From: Fasciola hepatica
Lineage: Eukaryota > Platyhelminthes > Trematoda > Plagiorchiida > Fasciolidae
Direction: 5' to 3'
Assembly (NCBI GenBank): GCA_948099385.1
Contig: CANUEZ040000196.1
Span: forward strand, 2,029,001-2,093,000
Length of the DNA stretch: 64,000 nt
The notes under the pieces are model-generated. The model was not told the DNA's origin. It saw only the letters and a program-made list of their open reading frames with translations, and did not search any database. Each line of letters begins with the position of its first letter. Positions within the stretch are counted from its first letter, which is position 1. A program made the translations under genes and the position numbers. Of the stretch, positions 26,620 to 39,632 are shown in pieces.

Positions 26620-29210
26620 TTGAACGCTCAACTGAGCATTGAAATCCATGGAAGCACTGTACAGCTGTTTCATCCTCTACGGGACTCGACTCATCAGCAG
26701 TGCACATCGACCGAGCCCCCACGGGCACTCCAACAACCGGTGAACCATTGTGAATCGAACAACTTAACAACACAAGGCTATCCGGGATGGCTATCAACGC
26801 TTTGTTCAACATCTACACTACATGATATAGCACCTTTCCCAAACTCGCTTCAAATTTGAATGGTAAGAACCAGCTTCGCGCACACTGATCGACTCCTATC
26901 ATGGATGATTTCTCTGTAGGGGCCTAAGTACAACCAACGCATTCCCAAATGAACAACCTACACAGCTTCCTTACTATGCATGCAATTGATTAGTAGTACG
27001 AGATTACATCAGATTAGATTAGATTTGTATAATGTGATGGATCATGCAGCTTGAACGCTCAACAGAGCATCGAAATCCATGGAAGCACTGTACAGCTGTT
27101 TCATCCTCTAAGGGACTCGACTCATCAGCAGTGCACATCGACCGAGCCCCCACGGGCACTCCAACAACCGGTGAACCATTGTGAATCGAACAACTTAACA
27201 ACACAAGGCTATCCGGGATGGCTCTCAACGCTTTGTTCAACATCTACACTACATGATATAGCACCCTTCCCAAACTCGCTTTAAATTTGAATGGTAAGAA
27301 CCAGCTTTGCGCACACCGATCGACTCCTATGATGGATGACTTGTCTGTAGGGGCCTAAGTACAACCAACGCATTCCCAAATGAACAACCTACACAGCTTC
27401 CTTACTATGCATGCAATTGATTAGTAGTACGAGATTAGATCAGATTAGATTAGATTTGTATAATATGATTGATCATGCAGCTTGAACGCCCAATTCAGCG
27501 TTTAAGTCCATGGAAGCACTGTACAGCTGTTTCATCCTCTACGGGACTCGACTAATCAGCAGTGCACATCGACCGAGCCCCCACGGGCACTCCAACAACC
27601 GGTGAACCATTGTGAATCGAACAACTTAACAACACTAGGCTATCCGGGATGGCTATCAACGCTTTGTTCAACATCTACACTACATGATATAGCACCCTTC
27701 CCAAACTCGCTTCAAATTTGAATGGTAAGAACCAGCTTCGCGCACACCGATCGACTCCTATGATGGATGACTTCTCTGTAAGGGCCTAAGTACAACCAAC
27801 GCATTCCCAAATGAACAACCTACACAGCTTCCTTACTATGCATGCAATTGATTAGTAGTACGAGATTAGATCAGATCAGATTAGATTTGTATAATATGAT
27901 TGATCATGCAGCTTGAACGCTCAACTGAGCATTGAAATCCATGGAAGCACTGTACAGCTGTTTCATCCTCTACGGGACTCGACTCATCAGCAGTGCACAT
28001 CGACCGAGCCCCCACGGGCACTCCAACAACCGGTGAACCATTGTGAATCGAACAACTTAACAACACAAGGCTATCCGGGATGGCTCTCAACGCTTTGTTC
28101 AACATCTACACTACATGATATAGCACCCTTCCCAAACTCGCTTCAAATTTGAATGGTAAGAACCAGCTTCGCGCACACCGATCGACTCCTATCATGGATG
28201 ATTTCTCTGTAGGGGCCTAAGTACAACCAACGCATTCCCAAATGAACAACCTACACAGCTTCCTTACTATGCATGCAATTGATTAGTAGTACGAGATTAC
28301 ATCAGATTAGATTAGATTTGTATAATGTGATGGATCATGCAGCTTGAACGCTCAACAGAGCATCGAAATCCATGGAAGCACTGTACAGCTGTTTCATCCT
28401 CTAAGGGACTCGACTCATCAGCAGTGCACATCGACCGAGCCCCCACGGGCACTCCAACAACCGGTGAACCATTGTGAATCGAACAACTTAACAACACAAG
28501 GCTATCCGGGATGGCTCTCAACGCTTTGTTCAACATCTACACTACATCATATAGCACCCTTCCCAAACTCGCTTTAAATTTGAATGGTAAGAACCAGCTT
28601 TGCGCACACCGATCGACTCGTATGATGGATGACTTGTCTGTAGGGGCCTAAGTACAACCAACGCATTCCCAAATGAACAACCTACACAGCTTCCTTACTA
28701 TGCATGCAATTGATTAGTAGTACGAGATGAGATCAGATTAGATTAGATTTGTATAATATGATTGATCATGCAGCTTGAACGCCCAATTCAGCGTTTAAGT
28801 CCATGGAAGCACTGTACAGCTGTTTCATCCTCTACGGGACTCGACTCATCAGAAGTGCACATCGACCGAGCCCCCACGGGCACTCCAACAACCGGTGAAC
28901 CATTGTGAATCGAACAACTTAACAACACTAGGCTATCCGGGATGGCTATCAACGCTTTGTTCAACATCTACACTACATGATATAGCACCCTTCCCAAACT
29001 CGCTTCAAATTTGAATGGTAAGAACCAGCTTCGCGCACACCGATCGACTCCTATGATGGATGACTTCTCTGTAAGGGCCTAAGTACAACCAACGCATTCC
29101 CAAATGAACAACCTACACAGCTTCCTTACTATGCATGCAATTGATTAGTAGTACGAGATTAGAGTAGATCAGATTAGATTAGATTTGTATAATATGATTG
29201 ATCATGCAGC
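26620..29210 (+). repeat. 3-monomer higher-order repeat, two copies of 1293 bp
   Basis: Anchors 26620, 27051, 27482 repeat as 27913, 28344, 28775, at exactly 1293 bp (3 x 431). Slot 1 has the tail cctatcatggatgattt. Slot 2 has gattacatcagattag, aatgtgatggatc and caacagagcatcg. Slot 3 is a type B variant with cagcgtttaagtcc, which places a TAA stop in the plus-strand frame, and cactaggctatcc. The copies differ at a few sites (actaatcagcagtg versus actcatcagaagtg). Confidence 0.9.
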
Positions 29211-31803
29211 TTGAACGCTCAACTGAGCATTGAAATCCATGGAAGCACTGTACAGCTGTTTCATCCTCTAAGGGACTCGACTCATCAGCAGTGCACATCG
29301 ACCGAGCCCCCACGGGCACTCCATCAACCGGTGAACCATTGTGAATCGAACAACTTAACAACACAAGGCTATCCGGGATGGCTCTCAACGCTTTGTTCAA
29401 CATCTACACTACATCATATATAGCAAAATTCCCAAACTCGCTTTATATTTGAATGGTAAGAACCAGCTTCGCGCCCACCGAACCAGTACTATGATGGATG
29501 ACTACTCTGTAGGGGCCTAAGTACAACCAACGCATTCCCAAATGAACAACCCACACAGCTTCCTTACTATGCATGCAATTGATTAGTAGTACGAGATTAG
29601 ATTAGATTAGATTAGATCAGATTTGTATAATATGATTGATCATGCAGCTTGAACGCCCAATTCAGCGTTGAAGTCCATGGAAGCACTGTACAGCTGTTTC
29701 ATCCTCTAAGGGACTCGACTCATCAGCAGTGCACATCGACCGAGCCCCCACGGGCACTCCAACAACCGGTGAACCATTGTGAATCGAACAACTTAACAAC
29801 ACAAGGCTATCCGGGATGGCTATCAACGCATTGTTCAACATCTACACTACGTGATATAGCACCCCTCCCAAACTCGCTTCAAATTTGAATGGTAAGAACC
29901 AGGTTCGCGCACACCGATCGACTCCTATGATGGATGATTTCTCTGTAGGGGCCTAAGTACAACCAACGCATTCCCAAATGAAGAACCTACACAGCTTCCT
30001 TACTATTCATGCAATTGATTAGTAGTCCGAGATTAGATTAGATTAGATTAGATTTGTATAATATGATTGATCATGCAGCTTGAACGCCCAATTCAGCGTT
30101 TAAGTCCATGGAAGCACTGTACAGCTGTTTCATCCTCTAAGGGACTCGACTCATCAGAAGTGCACATCGAACGAGCCCACACGGGCACTCCAACAACTGG
30201 TGAACCATTGTGAATCGAACAACCTAACAACACAAGGCTATCCGGGATGGCTCTCAACGCATTGTTCAACATCTACACTACATGATATAGCATTCATCCC
30301 AAACTCGCTTTAAATTTGAATGGTAAGAACCAGCTTCGCGCACACCGATCGACTCGTATGATGGATGAAGTTTCTGTAGGGGCCTAAGTACAACCAACGC
30401 ATTCCCAAATGAACAACCTACACAGCTTCCTTACTATGCATGCAATTGATTAGTAGTAGGAGATTAGATTAGATTAGATTAGATTTGTATAATATGATTG
30501 ATCATGCAGCTTGAACGCCCAATTCAGCGTTTAAGTCCATGGAAGCACTGTACAGCTGTTTCATCCTCTAAGGTACTCGACTCATCAGCAGTGCACATCG
30601 AACGAGCCCACACGGGCACTCCAACAACCGGTGAACCATTGTGAATCGAACAACTTAACAACACTAGGCTATCCGGGATGGCTATCAACGCTTTGTTCAA
30701 CATCTACACTACATGATATAGCACCCTTCCCAAACTCGCTTCAAATTTGAATGGTAAGAACCAGCTTCGCGCACACCGATCGACTCCTATGATGGATGAC
30801 TTCTCTGTAGGGGCCTAAGTACAACCAACGCATTCCCAAATGAACAACCTACACAGCTTCCATACTATGCATGCAATTGATTAGTGGTACGAGATTAGAT
30901 GAGATTAGATTAGATTTGTATAATATGATTGATCATGCAGCTTGAACGCTCAACTGAGCATTGAAATCCATGGAAGCACTGTACAGCTGTTTCATCCTCT
31001 AAGGGACTCGACTCATCAGCAGTGCACATCGACCGGGCACCCACGGGAACTCCAACAACTGGTGAACCATTGTGAATCGAACAACTTAACAACACTAGGC
31101 TATCCGGGATGGCTATCAACGCTTTGTTTAACATCTACACTACATGATATAGCACCCTTCCCAAACTCGCTTCAAATTTGAATGGTAAGAACCAGCTTCG
31201 CGCACACCGATCGACTCCTATGATGGATGACTTCTCTGTAGGGGCCTAAGTACAACCAACGCATTCCCAAATGAACAACCTACACAGCTTCCTTACTATG
31301 CATGCAATTGATTAGTAGTACGAGATGAGATTAGATCAGATTAGATTTGTATAACATGATTGATCATGCAGCTTGAACGCTCAACTGAGCATTGAATTCT
31401 AAGAAAGCACTGTACAGCTGTTTCATCCTCTAAGGGACTCGACTCATCAGCAGTGCACATCGACCGAGCAACCACGGGCACTCCAACAACCGGTGAACCA
31501 TTGTGAATCGAACAACTTAACAACACAAGGCTATCCGGGATGGCTCTCAACGCTTTGTTCAACATCTACACTACATGATATAGCACCCTTCCCAAACTCG
31601 CTTTAAATTTGAATGGTAAGAACCAGCTTCGCGCACACCGATCCAGTACTATGATGGATGACTTCTCTGTAGGGGCCTAAGTACAACTAACGCATTCCCA
31701 AATGAACAACCTACACAGCTTCCTTACTATGCATGCAATTGATTAGTAGTACGAGATTATATCAGATTAGATTAGATTTGTATAATATGATTGATCATGC
31801 AGC
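29211..31803 (+). repeat. Irregular A/B block, units at 29211 to 31373
   Basis: Anchors are 29211 (A), 29649 (B), 30080 and 30511 (B with the gtttaagtcc stop variant), 30942 (A), 31373 (A with a damaged core, gaattctaagaaagc in place of the usual ccatgg core). Units 30080 and 30511 share cgaacgagcccac. Tail variants such as ccgaaccagtactatg (29211) and ccgatccagtactatg (31373) are shared only within this block. No repeated order of three or more units was found. Confidence 0.85.
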
Positions 31804-34800
31804 TTGAACGCCCAATTCAGCGTTGAAACCCATGGAAGCACTGTACAGATGTTTCATCCTCTAAGGGACTCGACTCATCAGCAGTGCACATCGACCGAGC
31901 CCCCACGGGCACTCCATCAACCGGTGAACCATTGTGAATCGAACAACTTAACAACACAAGGCTATCCGGGATGGCTATCAACGCTTTGTTCAACATCTAC
32001 ACTACATCATATATAGCACCCTTCCGAAACTCGTTTAAATTTGAATGGTAAGAACCAGCTTCGCGCACACCGATCGACTCCTATGATGGATGACTTCTCT
32101 GTAGGGGCCTAAGTACAACCAACACATTCCCAAATGAACAACCTACACAGCTTCCTTACAATACATGCAATTGATTAGTAGTATGAGATTAGATTAGTTT
32201 AGAATAGATTTATATAATATGAATGATCATGCAGCTTGAACGCCCAATTCTGCGTTGAAGTCCGTGGAAGCACTGTACAGCTGTTTCATCCTCTACGGGA
32301 CTCGACTCATCAGCAGTGCACATCGACCGAGCCCCCACGGGCACTCCAACATCTGGTGAACCATTGTGAATCGAACAACTTAACAACACAAGGCTATCCG
32401 GGATGGCTCTCAACGCTTTGTTCAACATCTACACTACATCATATATAGCACCCTTCCCTAACTCGCTTCAAATTTGAATGGTAAGAACCAGCTTCGCGCA
32501 CACCGATCGACTCCTATGATGGATGACTTCTCTGTAGGGGCCTAAGTACAACCAACGCATTCCCAAATGAACAACCTACACAGCTTCCTTACTATGCATG
32601 CAATTGATTAGTAGTACCAGATTAGATTAGATTAGATTAGATTAGATTTGTATAATATGATTGATCATGCAGCTTGAACGCTCAACTGAGCATTGAAATC
32701 CATGGAAGCACTGCACAGCTGTTTCATCCTCTACGGGACTCGACTCATCAGCAGTGCACATCGACCGAGCCCCCACGGGCACTCCAACAACCGGTGAACC
32801 ATTGTGAATCGAACAACTTAACAACACAAGGCTATCCGGGATGGCTCTCAATGCTTTGTTCAACATCTACACTACATGATATAGCACCCTTCCCAAACTG
32901 GCTTCAAATTTGAATGGTAAGAACCAGCTTCGCGCACACCGATCGACTCCTGTGATGGATGACTTCTCTGTAGGGGCCGAGTACAACCAACGCATTCACA
33001 AATGAACAACCGACACAGCTTCCTTACTATGCATGCAATTGACTAGTAGTACGAGATTAGATTAGATTAGATTAGATTAAATTTGTATAACATGATTGAT
33101 CATGCAGCTTGAACGCCCAATTCAGCGTTGAAGTCCATGGAAGCACTGTACAGCTGTTTCATCCTCTACGGGACTCGACTCATCAGCAGTGCACATCGAC
33201 CGAGCCCCCACGGGCACTCCAACATCTGGTGAACCATTGTGAATCGAACAACTTAACAACACAAGGCTATCCGGGATGGCTCTCAATGCTTTGTTCAACA
33301 TCTACACTACATGATATACCACCCTTCCCAAACTGGCTTCAAATTCGAATGGTAAGAACCAGCTTCGCGCACACCGATCCACTCCTATGATGGATGACTT
33401 CTCTGTAGGGGCCTAAGTACAACCAACGCATTCCCAAATGAACAACCTACACAGCTTCCTTACTATGCATGCAATTGACTAGTAGTACGAGATTAGATTA
33501 GATTAGATTAGATTAGATTTGTATAAAATGATTGATCATGCAGCGTGAACGCTCAATTCAGCGTTGAAGTCCATGGAAGCACTGTACAGCTGTTTCATCC
33601 TCTAAGGGACTCGACTCATCAGCAGTGCACATCGACCGAGCCCCCACGGGCACTCCAACAACCGGTGAACCATTGTGAATCGAACAACTTAACAACACAA
33701 GGCTATCCGGGATGGCTATCAACGCATTGTTCAACATCTACACTACATGATATAGCACCCTTCCCAAACTCGCTTCAAATTTGAATGGTAAGAACCAGCT
33801 TCGCGCACACCGATCGACTCCTATGATGGATGACTTCTCTGTAGGGGCCTAAGTACAACCAACGCATTCCCAAATGAACAACCTACACAGCTTCCTTACT
33901 ATGCATGCAATTGATTAGTAGTACGAGATTAGATTAGATTAGATTAGATTAGATTTGTATAATATGATTGATCATGCAGCTTGAACGCTCAACTGAGCAT
34001 TGAAATCCATGGAAGCACTGCACAGCTGTTTCATCCTCTACGGGACTCGACTCATCAGCAGTGCACATCGACCGAGCCCCCACGGGCACTCCAACAACCG
34101 GTGAACCATTGTGAATCGAACAACTTAACAACACAAGGCTATCCGGGATGGCTCTCAATGCTTTGTTCAACATCTACACTACATGATATAGCACCCTTCC
34201 CAAACTGGCTTCAAATTTGAATGGTAAGAACCAGCTTCGCGCACACCGATCGACTCCTGTGATGGATGACTTCTCTGTAGGGGCCGAGTACAACCAACGC
34301 ATTCGCAAATGAACAACCGACACAGCTTCCTTACTATGCATGCAATTGACTAGTAGTACGAGATTAGATTAGATTAGATTAGATTAAATTTGTATAACAT
34401 GATTGATCATGCAGCTTGAACGCCCAATTCAGCGTTGAAGTCCATGGAAGCACTGTACAGCTGTTTCATCCTCTACGGGACTCGACTCATCAGCAGTGCA
34501 CATCGACCGAGCCCCCACGGGCACTCCAACATCTGGTGAACCATTGTGAATCGAACAACTTAACAACACAAGGCTATCCGGGATGGCTCTCAATGCTTTG
34601 TTCAACATCTACACTACATGATATACCACCCTTCCCAAACTGGCTTCAAATTCGAATGGTAAGAACCAGCTTCGCGCACACCGATCCACTCCTATGATGG
34701 ATGACTTCTCTGTAGGGGCCTAAGTACAACCAACGCATTCCCAAATGAACAACCTACACAGCTTCCTTACTATGCATGCAATTGATTAGTAGTACGAGAT

Positions 34801-37460
34801 TAGATTAGATTAGATTGGATTTTTTATAATATGATTGATCATGCAGCTTGAACGCCCAATTCAGCGTTGAAGTCCATGGAAGCACTGTACAGCTGTTTCA
34901 TCCTCTAAGGGACTCGACTCATCAGCAGTGCACATCGACCGAGCCCCCACGGGCACTCCATCAACCGGTGAACCATTGTGAATCGAACAACTTAACAACA
35001 CAAGGCTATCCGGGATGGCTATCAACGCATTGTTCAACATCTACACTACATCATATATAGCACCCTTCCGAAACTCGTTTAAATTTGAATGGTAAGAACC
35101 AGCTTCGCGCACACCGATCGACTCCTATGATGGATGACTTCTCTGTAGGGGCCTAAGTACAACCAACACATTCCCAAATGAACAACCTACACAGCTTCCT
35201 TACAATACATGCAATTGATTAGTAGTATGAGATTAGATTAGTTTAGAATAGATTTATATAATATGATTGATCATGCAGCTTGAACGCCCAATTCAGCGTT
35301 GAAGTCCATGGAAGCACTGTACAGCTGTTTCATCCTCTACGGGACTCGACTCATCAGCAGTGCACATCGACCGAGCCCCCACGGGCACTCCAACAACCGG
35401 TGAACCATTGTGAATCGAACAACTTAACAACACAAGGCTATCCGGGATGGCTCTCAACGCTTTGTTCAACATCTACACTACATCATATATAGCACCCTTC
35501 CCTAACTCGCTTCAAATTTGAATGGTAAGAACCAGCTTCGCGCACACCGATCGACTCCTATGATGGATGACTTCTCTGTAGGGGCCTAAGTACAACCAAC
35601 GCATTCCCAAATGAACAACCTACACAGCTTCCTTACTATGCATGCAATTGATTAGTAGTACCAGATTAGATTAGATTAGATTAGATTAGATTTGTATAAT
35701 ATGATTGATCATGCAGCTTGAACGCTCAACTGAGCATTGAAATCCATGGAAGCACTGCACAGCTGTTTCATCCTCTACGGGACTCGACTCATCAGCAGTG
35801 CACATCGACCGAGCCCCCACGGGCACACCAACAACCGGTGAACCATTGTGAATCGAACAACTTAACAACACAAGGCTATCCGGGATGGCTCTCAATGCTT
35901 TGTTCAACATCTACACTACATGATATAGCACCCTTCCCAAACTGGCTTCAAATTTGAATGGTAAGAACCAGCTTCGCGCACACCGATCGACTCCTGTGAT
36001 GGATGACTTCTCTGTAGGGGCCGAGTACAACCAACGCATTCCCAAATGAACAACCGACACAGCTTCCTTACTATGCATGCAATTGACTAGTAGTACGAGA
36101 TTAGATTAGATTAGATTAGATTAAATTTGTATAACATGATTGATCATGCAGCTTGAACGCCCAATTCAGCGTTGAAGTCCATGGAAGCACTGTACAGCTG
36201 TTTCATCCTCTACGGGACTCGACTCATCAGCAGTGCACATCGACCGAGCCCCCACGGGCACTCCAACATCTGGTGAACCATTGTGAATCGAACAACTTAA
36301 CAACACAAGGCTATCCGGGATGGCTCTCAATGCTTTGTTCAACATCTACACTACATGATATAGCACCCTTCCCAAACTGGCTTCAAATTCGAATGGTAAG
36401 AACCAGCTTCGCGCACACCGATCCACTCCTATGATGGATGACTTCTCTGTAGGGGCCTAAGTACAACCAACGCATTCCCAAATGAACAACCTACACAGCT
36501 TCCTTACTATGCATGCAATTGACTAGTAGTACGAGATTAGATTAGATTAGATTAGATTAGATTTGTATAAAATGATTGATCATGCAACGTGAACGCTCAA
36601 TTCAGCGTTGAAGTCCATGGAAGCACTGTACCGCTGTTTCATCCTATAAGGGACTCGACTCATCAGCAGTGCACATCGACCGAGCCCCCACGGGCACTCC
36701 AACAACCGGTGAACCATTGTGAATCGAACAACTTAACAACACAAGGCTATCCGGGATGGCTATCAACGCATTGTTCAACATCTACACTACATGATATAGC
36801 ACCCTTCCCAAACTCGCTTCAAATTTGAATGGTAAGAACCAGCTTCGCGCACACCGATCGACTCCTATGATGGATGACTTCTCTGTAGGGGCCTAAGTAC
36901 AACCAACGCATTCCCAAATGAACAACCTACACAGCTTCCTTACTATGCATGCAATTGATTAGTAGTACGAGATTAGATTAGATTAGATTAGATTAGATTT
37001 GTATAATATGATTGATCATGCAGCTTGAACGCTCAACTGAGCATTGAAATCCATGGAAGCACTGCACAGCTGTTTCATCCTCTACGGGACTCGACTCATC
37101 AGCAGTGCACATCGACCGAGCAACCACGGGCACTCCAACAACCGGTGAACCATTGTGAATCGAACAACTTAACAACACAAATCTATCCGGGATGGCTATC
37201 AACGCTTTGTTCAACATCTACACTACAAGACATAGCACCCTTCCCAAACTGGCTTCAAATTCGAATGGTAAGAACCAGCTTCGCGCACACCGATCGACTC
37301 CTATGATGGATGACTTCTCTGTAGGGGCCTAAGTACAACCAACGCATTCACAAATGAACAACCTACACAGCTTCCTTACTATGCATGCAATTGATTAGTA
37401 GTACGAGATTAGATTAGATTAGATTAGATTAGATTTGTATAATATGATTGATCATGCAGC
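31804..37460 (+). repeat. Nested 7-monomer HOR, order ABCDECD then ABCDEC'
   Basis: Anchors of copy 1 are 31804 (a), 32236 (b), 32674 (c), 33109 (d), 33545 (e), 33981 (c), 34416 (d). Copy 2 has 34848 (a), 35280 (b), 35718 (c), 36153 (d), 36589 (e), 37025 (c'). Slots are labelled by markers: a, ctccatcaaccgg and ccgaaactcgttt; b, gtatgagattag and agatttatataat; c, type A with cactgcacagc and tail ggggccgagtac; d, aaatttgtataacatg and aacatctgg; e, gtataaaatg and the hybrid patch gctcaattcagcg. The 3044 bp period therefore contains an internal c-d repeat 1307 bp apart. c' has the same patch but different body markers (aaatctatccg, acaagacatag). Confidence 0.9.
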
Positions 37461-39632
37461 TTGAACGCCCAATTCAGCGTTGAAGTCCATGGAAGCACTG
37501 TACAGCTGTTTCATCCTCTAAGGGACTCGACTCATCAGCAGTGCACATCGACCGAGCCCCCACGGGCACTCCAACAACCGGTGAACCATTGTGAATCGAA
37601 CAACTTAACAACACAAGGCTATCCGGGATGGCTATCAACGCATTGTTCAACATCTACACTACATCATATATAGCACTCTTCCCAAACTCGCTTCAAATTT
37701 GAATGGTAAGAACCAGCTTCGCGCACACCGATCGACTCCTATGATGGATGACTTCTCTGTAGGGGCCTAAGTACAACCAACGCATTCCCAAATGAACAAC
37801 CTACACAGCTTTCATACTATGCATGCAATTGATTAGTAGTACGAGATTAGATTAGATTAGATTAGATTTGTATAATATGATTGATCATGCAGCTTGAACG
37901 CTCAACTGAGCATTGAAATCCATGGAAGCACTGTACAGCTGTTTCATCCTCTAAGGGACTCGACTCATCAGCAGTGCACATCGACCGAGCAACCACGGGC
38001 ACTCCAACAACCGGTGAACCATTGTGAATCGAACAACTTAACAACACAAGGCTATCCGGGATGGCTCTCAACGCTTTGTTCAACAACTACACTACATGAT
38101 ATAGCACCCTTCCCAAACTCGCTTTAAATTTGAATGGTAAGAACCAGCTTCGCGCACACCGATCGACTCCTATGATGGATGACTTCTCTGTAGGGGCCTT
38201 AGTACAACAAACGCATTCCCAAATGAACAACCCACACAGCTTCCTTACTATGCATGCAATTGATTAGTAGTACGAGATTAGATTAGATCAGATTAGATTA
38301 GATTTGTATAATATGATTGATCATGCAGCTTGAACGCTCAACTGAGTATTGAAATCCATGGAAGCACTGTACAGCTGTTTCATCCTCTAAGGGAATCGAC
38401 TCATCAGCAGTGCACATCGACCGAGCCCCCGCGGGCACTCCAACAACTGGTGAACCCTTGTGAATCGAACAACTTAACAACACAAGGCTATCCGGGATGG
38501 CTATCAACGCTTTGTTCAACATCTACACTACATGATATAGCACCCTTCCCAAACTCGCTTCAAATTTGAATGGTAAGAACCAGCTTCGCGCACACCGATC
38601 GACTCCTATGATGGATGACTTCTCCGTAGGGGCCTAAGTACAACCAACGCATTCCCAAATGAACAACCTACACAGCTTCCTTACTATGCATGCAATTGAT
38701 TAGTAGTACGAGATTAGATTAGATTAGATTAGATTAGATTTGTATAATATGATTGATCATGCAGCTTGAACGCTCAACTGAGCATTGAAATCCATGGAAG
38801 CACTGTACAGCTGTTTCATCCTCTAAGGGACTCGACTCATCAGCAGTGCACATCGACCGAGCCCCCACGGGCACTCCAACATCTGGTGAACCATTGTGAA
38901 TCGAACAACTTAACAACACAAGGCTATCCGGGATGGCTCTCAACGCTTTGTTCAACATCTACACTACATGATATAGCACCCTTCCCAAACTGGCTGCAAA
39001 TTTGAATGGTAAGAACCAGCTTCGCGCACACCGATCCATTCCTATGATGTATGACTACTCTGTAGGGCCCTAAGTACAACCAAAGCATTCCCAAATGAAC
39101 AACCCACACAGCTTCCTTACTATGCATGCAATTGATTAGTAGTACGTGATTAGATCAGATTAGATTAGATTAGATTTGTATAATATGATTGATCATGCAG
39201 CTTGAACGCTCAACTGAGCATTGAAATCCATGGAAGCACTGTACAGCTGTTTCATCCTCTAAGAGACTCGACTCATCAGCAGTGCACATCGACCGAGCCC
39301 CCACGGGCACTCCAACAACCGGTGAACCATTGTGAATCGAACAACTTAACAACACAAGGCTATCCGGGATGGCTATCAACGCTTTGTTCAACATCTACAC
39401 TACATGATATAGCACCCTTCCCAAACTCGCTTCAAATTTGAATGGTAAGAACCAGCTTCGCGCACACCGATCGACTCCTATGATGGATGACTTCTCTGTA
39501 GGGGCCTAAATATAACCAACGCATTCCCAAATGAACAACCTACACAGCTTCCTTACTATGCATGCAATTGATTAGTAGTACGAGATTAGATTAGATTAGA
39601 TTAGATTTGTATAATATGATTGATCATGCAGC
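37461..39632 (+). repeat. Last run of type A monomers, units at 37461 to 39202
   Basis: Anchors are 37461 (B), then 37894, 38330, 38766 and 39202 (all A). Spacing is 433-436 bp with five-copy ATTAG tracts common. Unit 38766 carries the aacatctgg marker otherwise confined to B monomers, so it is a recombinant body under an A patch. Its tail has several private changes (ccgatccattcc, gatgtatgactac, tagggccctaag); the last recurs at 44814. Confidence 0.87.

Larger units (their letters stand above)
16234..39632 (+). repeat. Middle domain, mosaic of A, B and C monomers
   Basis: Of 54 anchors, 33 are A, 16 are B and 5 are C or C-like (16234, 18831, 20564, 22295, 23159). C occurs only between 16.2 and 23.6 kb, mostly carried by the 1733 bp HOR. 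B becomes common from 27.5 kb. Hybrids between patches exist (gctcaattcagcg at 33545 and 36589), which shows that patch boundaries are not respected by exchange. Confidence 0.9.
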
